A stretch of 64,000 bases of DNA from Paralithodes platypus. Its lineage: Eukaryota > Arthropoda > Malacostraca > Decapoda > Lithodidae. The stretch is from NCBI GenBank assembly GCA_032716605.1, contig CM064517.1:28333467-28397466 (forward strand). The letters run 5' to 3'. The notes under the pieces are model-generated. The model searched no databases. It had not been told where the DNA came from and was given only the letters and a program-made list of their open reading frames with translations. The position numbers were made by a program, and so were the translations under genes. The first letter of the stretch is position 1; every line of letters starts with the position of its first letter. Below are positions 54,715-64,000 of the stretch, one piece after another.

Positions 54715-55155
54715 TAAATCAGTTACTTTACTTAATTGTGAAAGGTAAGCTTTATGCAGCTTACGTGAGAAGCATGTTGGTTTTTGGTAGTAAAACAAAA
54801 AGTAAGACAGACGTAGACTTAAGAGTACCAAGCTGAGGATGGGAGGATGATTGTGAAGCACTTCCCTCAAAGATAGATATTTGAGCGCTGAGTTAAGAAG
54901 ACATATGGGTGTTGAGTGCATCAGGGTTGAGGTGCGTAAAACAATAGTTGAAGTGGTTTGGTCATGTGCAAGGGATGGATGCTGTGGGTGATGAAGAGTG
55001 TGAACGTGAATGAGGTGGGGGGGGGGGGGGGATATAGAGGTAGACAGACCAGAGAAGACGTGGGATCATTGAGGACTTGCGAAAGAACCTCGGGATAATG
55101 GTACCAAATAGACTCTCGATCGTAAAACATGGTGTGACATCTGTAGAAAGAAAAG
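54715..55155 (+). pseudogene. LINE-R reverse transcriptase, C-terminal fragment
   Basis: Broken frames read KGKLYAAYVRSMLVFGSKT, then LKWFGHVQGMDAV and RQTREDVG. This matches the order of the tail at 41437-41785 (GKVYTLCVRSLMTYASET, FGHVKRMND). A 17-G run interrupts it at 55017-55032. Many stops. Confidence 0.75.
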
Positions 55156-55222
55156 GGCGGACACAATAATTAAGCACGTCATCAAGGCCATTCAAGAGGA
55201 TGATCATTCCCACCACCACCAT

Positions 55223-55250
55223 AATTATCATCATCATCATCATCATCAAC
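55223..55250. repeat. (ATC)n
   Basis: catcatcat units. Confidence 0.9.
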
Positions 55251-55307
55251 TACCAAATCTACTATGCTCATCACATCTGCCTCTCCGTCCCACTACAGCC
55301 GCCAAAT

Positions 55308-55900
55308 GTCATCACCATATTCACTACCACTATCATATGTAACACAAACACCACTACCATATACAACACCACTATCATATGTAACACAAACACCACTACC
55401 ATATACAACACCACTATCATATGTAACACAAACACCACTACCATGTACACACCAAACACCACTACCATGTACACACCAAACACCACTACCATGTACACAC
55501 CAAACACCACTACCATATACACACCAAACACCACTACCATATACAACACCACTATCATATGTAACACAAACACCACTACCATATACAACACCACTATCAT
55601 ATGTAACACAACACCACTACCATATACAACACCACTATCATATGTAACACAAACACCACTACCATATACAACACCACTATCATATGTAACACAAACACCA
55701 CTACCATATACAACACCACTATCATATGTAACACAAACACCACTACCATATACAACACCACTATCATATGTAACACAAACACCACTACCATATACAACAC
55801 CACTATCATATGTAACACAAACACCACTACCATATACAACACCACTATCATATGTAACACAACACCACTACCATATACAACACCACTATCATATGTAATA
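55308..55900. repeat. 42-bp minisatellite with 24-bp variant core
   Basis: Unit caccactaccatatacaaca ccactatcatatgtaacaca aa, about 12 copies. A block of four 24-bp units (caccactaccatgtacacac caaa) sits at 55435-55530. Both lengths divide by three, giving a 232-codon plus frame and minus frames of 87-112 codons; not genes. Confidence 0.97.
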
Positions 55901-55929
55901 CAAAAAGACTGAATAAATTTAATTAACAG

Positions 55930-55930
<1 letters not shown>

Positions 55931-56003
<73 letters not shown>
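55931..56003. repeat. (GA)n microsatellite
   Basis: About 35 GA units. Confidence 0.96.
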
Positions 56004-56006
<3 letters not shown>

Positions 56007-56585
56007 AGAGAGAGGCGGATGTGAGTCAGGCTGGAGGGTAGAGAGAGAGGCGCCCTGCCCTCTTTATAGTTCCTCCCTACTCTCTCTCTACTCTCTCTCT
56101 CTCTCTCTCCATTTTAGTGTTAAATTGCACCTCCCATAATGTGATACTTTAAAGCAATATAATGTTAAATATGTCCACGTTTTCTTTAAATACCCATATA
56201 ATAATTAAAATTATTCTAAAAAAATTGAATTAGTTTACTTTTTATAGCATATGTGTTGATAGTCACTCACATATTTATTTACCTTATTATATGAGCTTAC
56301 TCATTAATTTATTTGATGCTTGATGTAGTCTTAAATATATATTCATATATCTATTTTGGCATTAATTAGCATATACCATTACAATTATTCACTAAATTTT
56401 GTTCTCACTTTATTCATAGTAAGAGAACCGGATGTATGTGTAGTGTGGGGAGAGAGTTTTCTAATACTCTATTCTCTTCTATGTAATAACATTAATAAGT
56501 TCCCATTCTTCTTATGCAAATTGCAACCCTTCCCCTCTACTCTGGAACCATAAGCTCGGTGTATGTGTGTTAAAGACTTAGTGCC
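56004..56585. other. Gene-free stretch
   Basis: AT-rich sequence with short CT repeats near 56080-56110. Nothing recognised. Confidence 0.5.
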
Positions 56586-56681
56586 TCTCTCTCTCACTAT
56601 ATATATTATATACTTTATAGCTTACAATCTAATATTTATCTATCTAATATCAATCTCTCTCTATCTTTCTCTCTCTCTCTA

Positions 56682-56721
<40 letters not shown>
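56586..56721. repeat. (CT)n microsatellite, interrupted
   Basis: CT units with ATCTTT interruptions, then about 18 clean units. Confidence 0.93.
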
Positions 56722-56724
<3 letters not shown>

Positions 56725-56783
56725 AAACAAGTCACGACACTAGTCATTAATGCCTTTAAGTAACTCCTCCCTGCCTCCAGATA

Positions 56784-56955
56784 TGGGAAGGGGGAGGAGG
56801 AGGAGGAGGAGAAGGAGGAAGAGAAGGAGGAGGAGGTGGAGGAAGAGGAAGTGGAGGAAGAGGAGGAGGTGGTGGTGGTGGAGGTGAAGGTGGAAGAGGA
56901 GGTAGATGAGGACGAGGGGGAGGACGTGAAGGAGGATGAAGAAGAAAGAGAGGAG
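56784..56955. repeat. (GGA)n-rich tract
   Basis: GGAGGA, GGTGGT and GAAGAG triplets; purine-rich strand bias. Confidence 0.9.
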
Positions 56956-57073
56956 GAAACAAAATTATTATGACAATATATAATTATGAAGATAAGGATG
57001 ATGACGAGTAGAAGAAGAAGAGGACAACAAAAGATCAAGAACAAAAAGAATGAAAAGGGAAAATTCATACTAG

Positions 57074-57303
57074 AGAAGGAGAGGAAGAGTACAAAGGAGA
57101 GGAAGAGTACAAAGGAGAGGAAGAGTACAAAGGAGAGGAAGAGTACAAAGGAGAGGAAGAGTACAAAGGAGAGGAAGAGTACAAAGGAGAGGAAGAGTAC
57201 AAAGGAGAGGAAGAGTACAAAGGAGAGGAAGAGTACAAAGGAGAGGAAGAGTACAAAGGAGAGGAAGAGTACAAAGGAGAGGAAGAGTACAAAGGAGAGG
57301 AAG
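57074..57303. repeat. 18-bp minisatellite, about 13 copies
   Basis: Unit gaggaagagtacaaagga, essentially perfect. Eighteen is a multiple of three, so a 108-codon plus frame encodes repeated ERKSTK; probably not a gene. Confidence 0.97.
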
Positions 57304-57323
57304 ATTCTTTAAAGGAGAGACAA

Positions 57324-57545
57324 GCACCTTGCCCGAAACCCACGGATGACTGCATTTGTAAATGAATACATTATTTCCTTAGTACTGTATTGTTATTTCC
57401 TTAGTACGTGATGTAATAGTACTGTAACACCTTTAGTACTGTCTTGTTAAAGTTCGCCTAGTACAGCACCTTGCCCTTAGTAACCCACGGATGACTGCAT
57501 TTGTAAATGAATACATTATTTCCTTAGTACTGTATTGTTATTTTA
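57324..57545. repeat. Direct duplication of ~75 bp
   Basis: caccttgccc...acccacggatgactgcattt gtaaatgaatacattatttc occurs near 57327-57405 and 57468-57545, almost identical. Confidence 0.93.
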
Positions 57546-57755
57546 TTAACCTAATAGAATTCACACTTTATCATATCCTCTCTGAGAAACTGTTGGGCGC
57601 TAAATATAACAGTAACTTAGAGAGCAAGTAACCCTCAAGGGGTCGCAAGATCTGTTGTTGCCTGATTTCCCTTGTACTCCTTTGTATACTATAAGTAGAC
57701 TCCCTCTGCATTTTCCATATCTAATGAAATCTCACTCTCTCTCTCTCTCACTCTG

Positions 57756-57760
<5 letters not shown>

Positions 57761-57792
<32 letters not shown>
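57761..57792. repeat. (TA)n
   Basis: About 16 TA units, after a short CT repeat. Confidence 0.95.
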
Positions 57793-57793
<1 letters not shown>

Positions 57794-58105
57794 TTGAAAC
57801 CCGTACACCCCTACTCCCTACAACTCTCTCTCTCCCTCTAAACCCCTCTACCCCATCAGCAACTCTCTCTCCAGCCATCCCACCTGCACAGCCTCCCCTA
57901 TCTCTGAGCATTCCTCCACGGACCGCCACAAATAAGCCCAACAACACACCGATACTCCGCCAAGTGTGAAGTAACATCCGAGCCTTTCCGGGGTTACTGA
58001 AAACCATTTTACGTAACTTGTGCTTTATTGAAAATATGCTAATTATTCATGATTTAATGAACTTGGTCATATGTGATTGCTTGTGAAACAGGCGGGTGAT
58101 AGTCG

Positions 58106-58107
<2 letters not shown>

Positions 58108-58183
<76 letters not shown>
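58108..58183. repeat. (TA)n
   Basis: About 37 uninterrupted TA units. Confidence 0.97.
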
Positions 58184-58185
<2 letters not shown>

Positions 58186-59175
58186 ACATTATATACTCGG
58201 TTTTCCAACTATGACAGGTAATGTGTTAGGCTAAAAAAAATACAAATTATAAAAAATATTCCTGAAAATTGGATTGAAAGAATAGACGTCGATGAAATTT
58301 TGACATAATCAATGGTTCGGTTACGCTCAGGTCACGGTACAGGTGTCTAAGAAACATAATTAAACTAGCTAGCTCTACCCTTGCTTTTTTGCTATTTGTT
58401 TGTATTTTGTTTCAATAAAAATAAACACACGAATGCGGAATATGCAGAATAGACCAATAACTATGATCTTGAAAGCCATTACAAAATCATTTTGACAAGT
58501 GAGTGTTTAATCTTAAATATATCCATATGTATAAAGTTTTTTTTTCTCACATATATTCCTTTTGACTGAAGGTGTCTACTCAACAATAAAGTATCTTCGC
58601 ATTTATTGTACATGACTATGAAACCAAATTACAACGTTCTGTTGATGTGCCCACTTCCTATTCATAAATCACCCATTAAGCAGCTTTCATCAGTTCATGT
58701 CGATTCTTCAGAATTTCTATATAATTGAACATAATGCAATTTCTTCAAATTAAATTCACATATACCGCTCAGAGATTCGAGTTCACGAATGAAAACACAA
58801 AATAATATGTTAAGTGATACGATCTTTTTAATTATATATACTGTAAAGTCCTGTAGCTTTACCTATCTACTCTTGATTATAATGAATATATATATATATA
58901 CTACAGTAATATCCCGCCTAGGTGAGATGACCAGCTTGTGTGTAGTGAACGAATTGCATGTTGAATGTTACTGTACTGTTGGAGTGGCTGAAGTTGTGAA
59001 CTTTGTTTGTAACTAAAGTAATCAGCTCTGTATGATGAACCTTTGCTAGCATTAACATTGCAAATGAGACACAGGTCAACAGCACCTCTGATTCCCGCTA
59101 TTGTAGTGAGGGATCGCAGGGCGTGAGGATGTGTGACAAATATACACTCAACCAGTGAGGGCTCAATCCTGGGCA
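58184..59175. other. Gene-free stretch
   Basis: AT-rich, no recognised gene, repeat or exon. Confidence 0.5.
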
Positions 59176-59300
59176 TCCAACGGGCGGAATTTTCTGTATA
59201 ATTATCTTAGGTTCGAATCCATGGAGTACCACATGTATTTATAGTTTCATTAATTTAATTCATTCGGTTTATTTGTAAGTTAATTGATGAGTTGGTGATG
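59176..59300 (+). mobile_element. tRNA-like SINE E, diverged
   Basis: GGCGGAATTTTCTGTATAA, CTTAGGTTCGAATCCATGG, TACCACATGTATTTATAGTT. The B-box core GGTTCGAATCC is perfect. Confidence 0.75.
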
Positions 59301-59411
59301 ATATGAATTTCTCCACGTACGCCTCAAGGAGTTGTCCCTGTATATTCATGGAATGTATACACTTCAGGCAAGTAATATATTTGTATTAATTTCACTCCAA
59401 TACCAAACACC

Positions 59412-59515
59412 TCCCAAAGAAATTTATGAAAGCAAGCATGTGATCCACCAGGATTCGAACCTGGGTTACGTCATACAGATTTTAAACACTCTAACCATTA
59501 CACCATCAAGGCAAT
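59412..59515 (-). mobile_element. tRNA-like SINE G, minus strand
   Basis: On minus: GCCTTGATGGTGTAATGGTT AGAGTG (A-box like), CCCAGGTTCGAATCCTGGTG (B box), then GATCACATGCTTGCTTTCAT. The 5' GCCTTGA has no matching acceptor strand, so it is a SINE head rather than a tRNA gene. Confidence 0.75.
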
Positions 59516-59517
59516 AT

Positions 59518-59548
59518 ATAGATAGATAGATAGATAGATAGATATAGA
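59518..59548. repeat. (GATA)n
   Basis: About 6 GATA units next to the SINE head. Confidence 0.9.
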
Positions 59549-59775
59549 TACATATATTAATTTTCAAATTTTCCCTGAATTGTGTACTAACTAGCAACTA
59601 CTAACTATTTACCCCATTTACTTATATAGTTATTCATTAATATCACAACTATCGGAATCATTGTTCATACACTGACGTATACTAAAATGTAGAGACATAT
59701 TTCTTTCATGTTTTAATGTAATGATAATTGTCTTAATTCTCGGTAGACCATAAAATGATCTTACTTCTAAACTGG

Positions 59776-59776
59776 A

Positions 59777-59802
<26 letters not shown>
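59776..59802. repeat. (CT)n
   Basis: About 13 CT units. Confidence 0.93.
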
Positions 59803-59808
<6 letters not shown>

Positions 59809-59954
59809 AATTCCAATTACCTTTTGCACTGTCTGGTTGAATGCCAAAATTAATGACCTAATTAGTACGCATTAGCTAAGCCTTCATGTTCCAATTAGCA
59901 TTCCAATTATGTCATTAATCTGTTTCTGGTGAACACCCACATACAAATATATGT

Positions 59955-60085
59955 CTAATCTATCTATCTATCTATCTATATACTCAGGCACATACCTCAT
60001 TTCATTTTATTCTATTTTATTTTTATTTATGATTTGTTTTAGCTGGGGGTGGCCGACTCGAGACAGAGCCCGAATAGGGACAAAA
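59955..60085 (-). mobile_element. RTE-like LINE 3' end, minus strand
   Basis: On minus: GGGCTCTGTCTCGAGTCGGC CACCCCCAGC, an A/T-rich insertion of about 45 bp, GTATGTGCCTGAGTATATAG, (ATAG)n. Same tail as 42320-42373. Confidence 0.78.
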
Positions 60086-60184
60086 CAAAAATCCAATTAA
60101 AATATGAGGTAACATAATATAATCAGGATGAGGATGCAAAACAATGATAACCATATCTATACAACTCTGTTAATATTATGTGGA

Positions 60185-60510
60185 TCCCCTATCCTATCCT
60201 ATATCCCTACAGTACCGACGCCTCCAAACTCAAGAATCTCATTCTGCCTATATTTCTGCCCGGTTTCAAGCCAAGTCTGTCCTTCGACTCTCCAAACGCT
60301 CTTTTGTCAATAATAAATGCACGGAACTATCCAACTCTAGCTTTTCCCAAGCTTTCTGGCATCTAGTCAAAAAATCTGTCCAACAATTTATCTTCCTTTT
60401 CTTTCCCTCCCCTTTTCCACTCTGATGGCACAACCATCACTTCTTCCTCAAACTTTCGCTAGAAATTCCACCTCGGATGATTCCGGTGTTATTCCTCCCT
60501 AAATATATTA
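60185..60510 (+). pseudogene. Jockey-like LINE, inter-domain fragment
   Basis: QYRRLQTQESHSAYISARFQ, LSKRSFVNNKCTELSNSSFS, AFWHLVKKS, then in another frame PLFHSDGTTITSSSNFARNS and DDSGVIPP. This resembles the region between endonuclease and RT of jockey/CR1-type LINEs. One frameshift near 60415. Confidence 0.7.
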
Positions 60511-61500
60511 GAGACTACGTTTAGTACAAAATAATGTATTTTGTCCTTTTAGTTTTCTGCATAGAACAATAATTTGTTTTACTTAATGTAAAACGTTTTT
60601 GTTTTTCTCTTATGATAAACATATAGACCCTGCCACTGTAAATGATAAATCTATATATCTGTCCTCTTCTTCCTCCTCCTCTTCTTACTCCCCTATCATC
60701 TCCTCCTCCTCCACTTCCCCCATCATTGTCTCCAGCTTCCTCCCAAATCATCCCAAATTTCCTCCCCATCTCATTCACCGCCTTGTTTGCAGATTTCTTT
60801 CGCTCCCCATTGTTTCCTTGATTCCTTGCGCTTCCTACCGGCTTTTGTTTATTTACTCCTGTGGTTTGGATGTCTCTGCCCTGCCCTACTTTCTCGCTCT
60901 TTTCTTCGTTAATTACGTGGACTAAGTTGCCTTTTAACCTCTTGACAATGAGAGGTCTGTCATGAGCTGAATGCATGTTTCCAGGTATAGCTTGAACACA
61001 AAGGTGTTTCCACTACATCACTACTACTACTACTACTAATACTACAAGTAGTCCACTCAGCCTGTGCATCACCCCCTTATGGACCCTAAACAAGGACAGA
61101 ACAGTCATCAATGCACACGACTTAATAGTCGTACAGCTGCTTTATATTCCGGGGTTTGCACTCACACTCATCATCGTGGATTATTTTTGTGTTGTTTTTT
61201 CTTTTTTCTTTATATTATATATATACTAATACTACAACAACAACTACCACTACTGCTACTACTATGAAAATGTAAATAAAATATGTTTAATTAAACAAAA
61301 ATTACACTCAAAAGATGTTCAGATAGTTACCAGCGCATGCACTATTTTGAACACCTAAGCCGATCATTGCTCATGCATATCCCCTTGTTTACATTCGAAC
61401 ACTTGGTAGTAGGGTAATGGATGACAAGCAATAACAGGAGGCTAATTATTGTGAGAGGGCATAGCAGGTGGACAGCTTATGATGACAAAAAGATACTATA
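60511..61500. other. Gene-free stretch
   Basis: T/C-rich near 60660-60720, (TAC)n near 61020-61045. No recognised gene; frames of 108-151 codons are low-complexity. Confidence 0.5.
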
Positions 61501-61712
61501 CCCTGTTCCAAATCAGTGGGCCAAAACTCTGGGACATCAACCTCAGTAACTCACAAACGACTAGGGTAATCGAGGTAATATTTCTACCATTTGGGAACGG
61601 TCAGCCAAGGAATGGGTGTGGAAATATACAGCCCATTTGCTTAACCCTTCTTTGAGTTACAGAGGTTCAGGGTTCACGATTTCTGGCCTACCTATTTGGA
61701 CCAGGTTCTAAA
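61500..61712. mobile_element. Palindromic element D, diverged
   Basis: GGTAATCGAGGTAATATTTC TACCATTTGGGAACG core, with inverted flanks CTCAGTAACTCA and TGAGTTACAGAGG. Confidence 0.72.
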
Positions 61713-61818
61713 AGAGGGAGATATAATGGGGTAGTTCACAAGAAGCAAATATAGGATGAACATTTATATGACAAGGTATAGTAGACTGACATTATGAATG
61801 GCAAGTAGATATAGGATG

Positions 61819-62787
61819 ATTTTTTTTTTTTTTTTTTTTTTCTATGTGATTGAGGGAGGCAAAAGGCATAACTGCCTATAGCGAGTGCCTCCCCCATAGT
61901 TGAAAGAGTGACAGGGCCAAAATCAAGGGACGTTCGAGCCAAAATGCCTGGACACACGGAGTTTGAAGCAATTTAAGTCATAGGAAGAGGGAAAGACTGA
62001 TTCTGGGAGAGAGTTCCAGAGCTCAGCTGTTGAGTAGAAGAAAGTTTGAGAGTAACGTTTCACTCTTGGGTTGGAGAGTTGCACAGAGTAGGGGTGGGAT
62101 TGAGTTACAAGACGGGTACCACGTGCCCTACGTAAAGGAGGTGGTATGCACTGGGATAGCTCTGAGGAACACTGATTATTATAGTAGCGATAGAATAGCG
62201 AGAGAGATGCAACATTGCAGCGGAGAGAGAGAGAGATTGCAGAGAGTTGGTGAGTGGACGGGAGTTAATGATACGAAAGGCCTTCCTTTCAACTTTGTCT
62301 AGGAGAGCAGTGTGAGAGGAACCTCCCCACACATGTGAACAATACTCAATACAAGGGCGCACTATGCCCTGTACAGAGCAAGAAGCTGTGCAGGGGAAAA
62401 GAACCCCCTAAGGCGGTTGAGCACACCCAGCTTCTGGGAGGCTGCCTTAGCAAGACTGGTAATATGGTCCTTCCAAATGAGAGCAGAAGAAAAAGAGACA
62501 CCAAGAATATTGAGAGAAGATGAAGGGTTGATTTTTGTATTGTTGAAGAATAAGGGATAGTCCGCTGGGAGATCCTGACGGGTAGATAGATGGAGAAATT
62601 GGGTTTTGGAAGCATTAAAGTTAACAAGGTTTTCTCTGCCCCAATTGAAAATAGTATTTAGATCAGAATTTAAGAGTTCTATGGCTTCATTACGTTTGTC
62701 GTTGAGGGATTGCTGGCTGGGGCGTTCTGAAAAACTAATGGAGTAGTGTAAGGTTGAGTCGTCTGCGTATGAATGGATGGATGCTTC
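61819..62787 (-). mobile_element. LINE-J (jockey-like) 3' portion with poly-A, minus strand
   Basis: On minus from 62787: frames read DSTLHYSISFSERPSQQSL, LNTIFNWG, then KPNFSIYLPVRI, PSSSLNILGV, IWKDHITSL, MRPCIEYCSHVWGGSSHTAL, LDKVERKAFRIINS and SLQSLSL. The coding tail ends near 61960 and the 3' part closes in a roughly 24-A tail (61819-61842). It is the C-terminal part of a LINE RT lacking the catalytic palm. Frameshifts present. The 5' edge is cut by a TTAA-C element. Confidence 0.82.
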
Positions 62788-62915
62788 TTAAGGGGGGTCA
62801 CCTGATTTTTTCCTCTCCTGTTCTATCTTTCTCTAGCTTGTATTCATTCGACCCCATTCAGCATACTGTTTTAAGACGTGTATCCCCAAACAGCTTGAAA
62901 ATTTCACCTTTTCAA
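62788..62915 (+). mobile_element. TTAA-C element, left part
   Basis: CTTAAGGGGGGTCACCTGAT TTTTTCC, CATTCGACCCCATTCAGCAT ACTGTTTTAAGACG, ATCCCCAAACAG. It matches the left arm of the copy at 34866 and gives its missing left terminus. Confidence 0.75.
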
Positions 62916-63400
62916 TAATTAATTATATTGTGACCTAATATATGGGCCTAAATATATGTTACCATATACCAATGGACTACCCATGGTGTAAGGATTCGAA
63001 ATATATAGTTGGTGCAATTGTGCGCACTGTTCAATTTGGCACAATCAAAAGTATTTTTCCAAATTTCTAGCCCTAGTGGTATGTTCCAACTTTTTTGGTA
63101 ATTTTGAATTTTTAAATGCTTAGTGGTATATTTGGATTTTTCAGGAAGTTGCTATTATTATGGTATATATATTTTCTATATTTGTTTACATTTGTTGTGC
63201 CCTCGGCAGCTGTTCAAAAATTGTTTAACACTTAAAATATTTTTTTTTTCCCAAGTACACTACAACCCCTTGGATTCATTATAACATCAAAATATAATAT
63301 TGGGGCTTTATTGTGGAAAAGTGTGTTTACCCATCTTATATAACAGCTTGAAAAATACAAATGTTCATTTTCTAAATGATATTGTGCCCGAAGATATGGT
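62888..63400. repeat. Direct repeats ~55 bp, 454 bp apart
   Basis: acagcttgaaaatttcacct...ttatattgtgacctaatatatgg near 62890 and acagcttgaaaaatacaaat...tgatattgtgcccgaagatatgg near 63343. Similar, not identical. The intervening AT-rich sequence is unassigned. Confidence 0.6.
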
Positions 63401-63421
63401 CCCCCCCCCCCCCCCCCCCCA
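63401..63421. repeat. Poly-C run
   Basis: About 20 C followed by ACCCACCCACC. Confidence 0.93.
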
Positions 63422-63429
63422 CCCACCCA

Positions 63430-63990
63430 CCTCCACTGGAGAATCATCCTTTATCCTTCTCCTATAAATCCTACTTCTCATAATTATCTCATATTTCTTC
63501 TACCTTCCTTCCATCCACTTCATCCTCCTTCTATAAATCCTCCTTCATCCCATTCCCTCCTATTTCTCCTACCTACCTTCTTTCCATCCTTTTCTTCCTG
63601 CTCTTATATATCATCCTTTTTCTCATTCCCTCCTATTTCTTCTTAATTGCCGAACAGTGGAGGTGACGAACTCTACAATAGATACAATAGATATAGATGC
63701 CCACTCCAGCGTTCGTCATACTTTGCCACCACAACATAAAAGGACAAATTCTAAAATGTCTAAAACTATTATCCTTTCCTCCTTCTCCTTCTTCTCTTCC
63801 TCCTCTATTCCTTTTCAACATTCCCATCTCGACTCTTCCCGTATTTCTCCTCCTCTCATTTACTTATTTCCCTCCCATTTACCTGTTCTCTTCCTCCTCT
63901 CTCTCTTCCGCCTCGTCCTCCCCTTCTCCTTCTTCTTCCCATCATCTTCTAATTCTAATCATCTGCCTCTGCCACTGTTACCCTTATATT
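63430..63990. repeat. C/T-rich low-complexity tract
   Basis: Irregular CCTCCTTC, TCTTCCTC and CATCCTT repeats; no gene. Confidence 0.75.
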
Positions 63991-64000
63991 TAGATGTTTA

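Noticed and set aside
55200..55898. Thr/Pro-rich 232-codon frame and minus-strand Val-rich frames
   Set aside because: Minisatellite with period divisible by three; open on both strands.
56986..57312. 108-codon ERKSTK-repeat frame
   Set aside because: Pure 18-bp array; possible in principle but nothing else supports a gene.
59412..59515. A true tRNA gene (also considered at 32525, 37755, 28800 and 9771)
   Set aside because: B boxes are good but acceptor and anticodon stems do not pair; they are SINE heads.

Overview
This window is nuclear DNA from a eukaryote, most likely an arthropod and by its style a decapod crustacean. The evidence is a block of pentameric TTAGG/CCTAA telomere-type repeat (46768-46826), very dense dinucleotide microsatellites and minisatellites, tRNA-derived SINEs, several LINE lineages and one spliced gene with an arthropod-type TATA plus TCAGT-initiator promoter. 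The species is inferred, not read. Most long open frames are microsatellite or minisatellite artefacts.

Layout. 1-2453 is a noisy 34-bp minisatellite. 2.5-13 kb is microsatellites, minisatellites and small inverted-repeat elements. 13.37-16.77 kb is a nearly complete APE-endonuclease/reverse-transcriptase LINE (RTE-like) with an intact 899-codon RT frame but two frameshifts in the endonuclease. 17.2-21.3 kb holds four minisatellites (26, 23, 18-19 and 32 bp). 21.3-31 kb is a mosaic of small TTAA-flanked elements, a tRNA-derived SINE and LINE tails. 31.37-40.2 kb carries the one convincing host gene: a core promoter, a noncoding first exon and four coding exons that splice into a 245-residue, cysteine-free secreted or membrane-inserted protein of no family I recognise. 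40.4-55.2 kb has degenerate LINE reverse transcriptases, a 212-bp foldback, an interstitial telomeric block framed by inverted repeats, a 31-bp minisatellite and more TTAA elements. 55.3-64 kb is minisatellites, SINEs, two further LINE fragments and C/T-rich DNA.

The commonest component is a 300-375 bp nonautonomous element, called TTAA-A here, with about 26 full or partial copies on both strands. It has TTAA at both ends, a roughly 10-bp terminal inverted repeat, four tandem subrepeats of about 31 bp and two adjacent hairpins, one of which shows paired compensatory changes between copies. TTAA-B (about 215 bp) has piggyBac-like TTAACCC ends, and TTAA-C is a foldback relative of A. The autonomous source is not in this window. 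The genes do not form a pathway: there is one host gene in a repeat-dominated neighbourhood, with mobile elements in its introns and its 3' untranslated region.
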